From the NCBI RefSeq assembly GCF_051020765.1, contig NC_134933.1, positions 4,747,461 through 4,811,460 of the forward strand: DNA of 64,000 nucleotides. The letters are read 5' to 3'. This DNA is from Lasioglossum baleicum (taxonomy: Eukaryota; Arthropoda; Insecta; Hymenoptera; Halictidae). A program made the translations under genes and the position numbers. This document shows positions 62,281-64,000 of this stretch, one piece after another. The stretch's first letter is position 1. Every line of letters begins with the position of its first letter. The notes beneath the pieces were generated by a model that did no database searches, was not told the DNA's origin, and saw only the letters and a list, made by a program, of their open reading frames with translations.

Positions 62281-62347
62281 TAATCAAATTGTGATGATCT
62301 CGGCGCACAGATCGAACCTGTGCGCCGAGATAATCACAATTTGATTA
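62281..62347. repeat. near-perfect 30-bp hairpin, 7-base loop
   Basis: The arms 62281-62310 and 62318-62347 are complementary at 29 of 30 positions. The stem begins TAATCAAATTGTGAT, continues ATCTCGGCGCACAG, and the loop is ATCGAAC. The single mismatch is G opposite A at stem position 16. The hairpin lies at the edge of an AT-rich island, with TAAATACACT words on both sides (about 62273 and 62379). It could be a very short foldback element, a precursor-microRNA-like or other small-RNA hairpin, or a palindromic protein-binding site. The sequence alone does not decide. Confidence 0.9.
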
Positions 62348-64000
62348 CCAAAATTACGATCGATAATCACATCTAATTTAAATACACTGATGTCTCAATA
62401 TATGTAAACGATTACCTACTGGATATCGAGAACAAAACAAGTCGTAATTCCTCGGTTAGAAAACATTGCGTTAAAAAGAGAGTCGACTTTTTGGATAGAT
62501 TGAATCGACTTTTCAGCCCGTAGATAGTTACTGAAGGTACAGGCACTAATAAAGTACAGGTACTAAATTAACAGATAGCTACTCCGACGAACACTCAGAA
62601 CCGTGTTCATTTAAGATTCATTTATGCCCATCTCCGCTGCAGTTTGTTTCGATCTAAGCGTAAGACGGTGACCGTGGACGCGGAAAAACTTCGTGCTCTT
62701 GTTATTGCGAAGAATCTTACAAAAAAGAAGAACGTTGAAGTCACGGATGCTGGGTAAAGCCGCGAATTCAGCGTAGAGAGGAACTACTTTGTTGCAAGTT
62801 CGTTTAATATTTTATTATTTTTATCGCGATTACGGTGCTCCCCGTTCTTTGTGTCTCATAATATTGTCTTCTCTTCGTAATACAGCAGAACTTCGTTTAT
62901 TCTCGCCTCGTTTGAACAAGTTTTCGTTTAGCGTCGGTTATATGAACTCATAACTGAGTCTCTGTCATCTGGTTATCCCAGCTTACTTTTACTTACACGA
63001 GCGTACAATAGATGTAGGTTGACGAATTAATATCACAAGAAAATTTTTATGCATTTATGATAATGAGCAGGTGAAACAGTTTCTTTCTCTATGATGGATA
63101 TTGTATTATGTTAAGGATGTTACTGTAATCTGCTGGTCATTCGGACTCTTTGATATTTTCCATACCATGTTCAAATTTTAGGAAATAAATGATAAAGTAT
63201 GAAAGTGTATCGCGTCTAATAATATGACCGTGTATAATCAATTTTTTAAATATTCTTAGAGCCAGTATGATGTACTCCCTGAAGGGTTAAATCGAATCGG
63301 TGGTTCTCAGAGCAGATTCTACGATGCTCCATTATACCGAACGATGCTCGCGGACAGTCTAAATGCAGTGTTTATGAGAAATAGTCTGGGGAGCAGCCCG
63401 CGATAGTTTTACTATCAAATGGACACCCAGCTTAAGTTTAATCGCGCGCTAGGATTTAATGATCGACGGCGGCGCGGAGAGACCTTTAATTCCGAAGATC
63501 GCGCCGACACGTCTCTATCTCCCTGCCCAGGTGAAAGGTTCGCCCGATGAATATACCTGAATCCGCAGACGAGCAGCTTTCGAGGGAGTGGCGGTCTCTC
63601 CTCGCTGGTCGGATAGGTGCTTTATTATTCTGGGAATCGCGGCGTACGTGTGGCATTCCTCTGTTATTTCCGACTGGCTCCTCTCCACCCATCGCCGTCC
63701 GATTATCCGGCTCATTAAAACTGTGGGGATTCAGACTCGCAGACGGGCCCGCACCGCAACCGAACCGCCGAATGACCGAGAGAATCTTCGGGGATAACCG
63801 GAGCATCGAAAGAACCGACCACCTTCCGCGCTGGAATGAAACATTCAACGGGGGGAAGATCTAGATTCAACTATCTCCTCCATGCATAAGGTATTTGAGG
63901 CTTTTATGGACCATTTCCTTCCCGATGTTCGGCCGTTTCAGCGTTTCCATTGTTGCCCCCGCGCCGCGTCCCGGATAGGTCTCGCTACGACCGTCGCGCG
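62348..64000. other. gene-free block, right end
   Basis: An AT-rich island runs to about 63280 and holds the element fragment at 63044-63090. GAAGGGTTAAATC at about 63282 resembles a TTAA-element end without a partner. The CpG-rich sequence from 63290 to the end has open frames on both strands (63486-63848 minus, 63547-63864 plus) that mirror each other and are not recognisable. Confidence 0.5.
63044..63090 (+). repeat. partial copy, TAGACTG-family element
   Basis: The words TTTTTATGCATTTATGATAA and TGAGCAG, then GTGAAACAGT, match the reverse complement of the fragment at 2783-2830 and the right interior of 36078-36253. The GACTGCGGAT terminus is not preserved. This is a decayed fragment. 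Confidence 0.55.

Overview
No protein-coding gene, rRNA or tRNA can be supported anywhere in these 64 kb. The open frames are short or sit in GC-rich sequence where stop codons are rare. Most overlap equally long frames on the other strand, and none shows a domain I can name. The window reads as intergenic or intronic DNA of an animal genome. Three things point to an insect, and by inference a hymenopteran (bee, ant or wasp): very CpG-rich background sequence (TCGA, CGAAT and GCGCG words everywhere), many (GA)n/(CT)n microsatellites, and non-autonomous DNA transposons with TA or TTAA target sites. A database search would be needed to confirm the host.

The sequence alternates between GC/CpG-rich stretches and AT-rich islands. 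Nearly all recognisable mobile-element remains lie in or beside the AT-rich islands. Four kinds of element can be recognised. (1) CAGGGT-ended, TA-flanked miniature elements: one clear copy at 3841-4082, a long foldback copy at 47152-47600, and a probable copy with internal arms at about 49196-49490. (2) A small family with TAGACTG ends: complete copies at 36078-36253 and 38038-38235, with partial copies at 2783-2830, 49742-49831 and 63044-63090. (3) A piggyBac-like TTAA-bounded element at 6948-7139, with relatives of its subterminal palindrome nearby. (4) Unclassified inverted duplications at 436-477/1491-1532 and about 55262-55316/56218-56268.

Tandem structures are the other main content: an alternating 27/33-bp minisatellite (19970-20248), a 250-262-bp tandem duplication (32921-33400), a 163-bp diverged duplication (17590-17945), a decayed array of about 29 bp (30985-31135), and several dinucleotide tracts. 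The most striking single structure is an almost perfect 30-bp hairpin at 62281-62347. No operon, defence system, CRISPR array or gene cluster is present. The interest here lies in the repeats and in possible regulatory or small-RNA elements.
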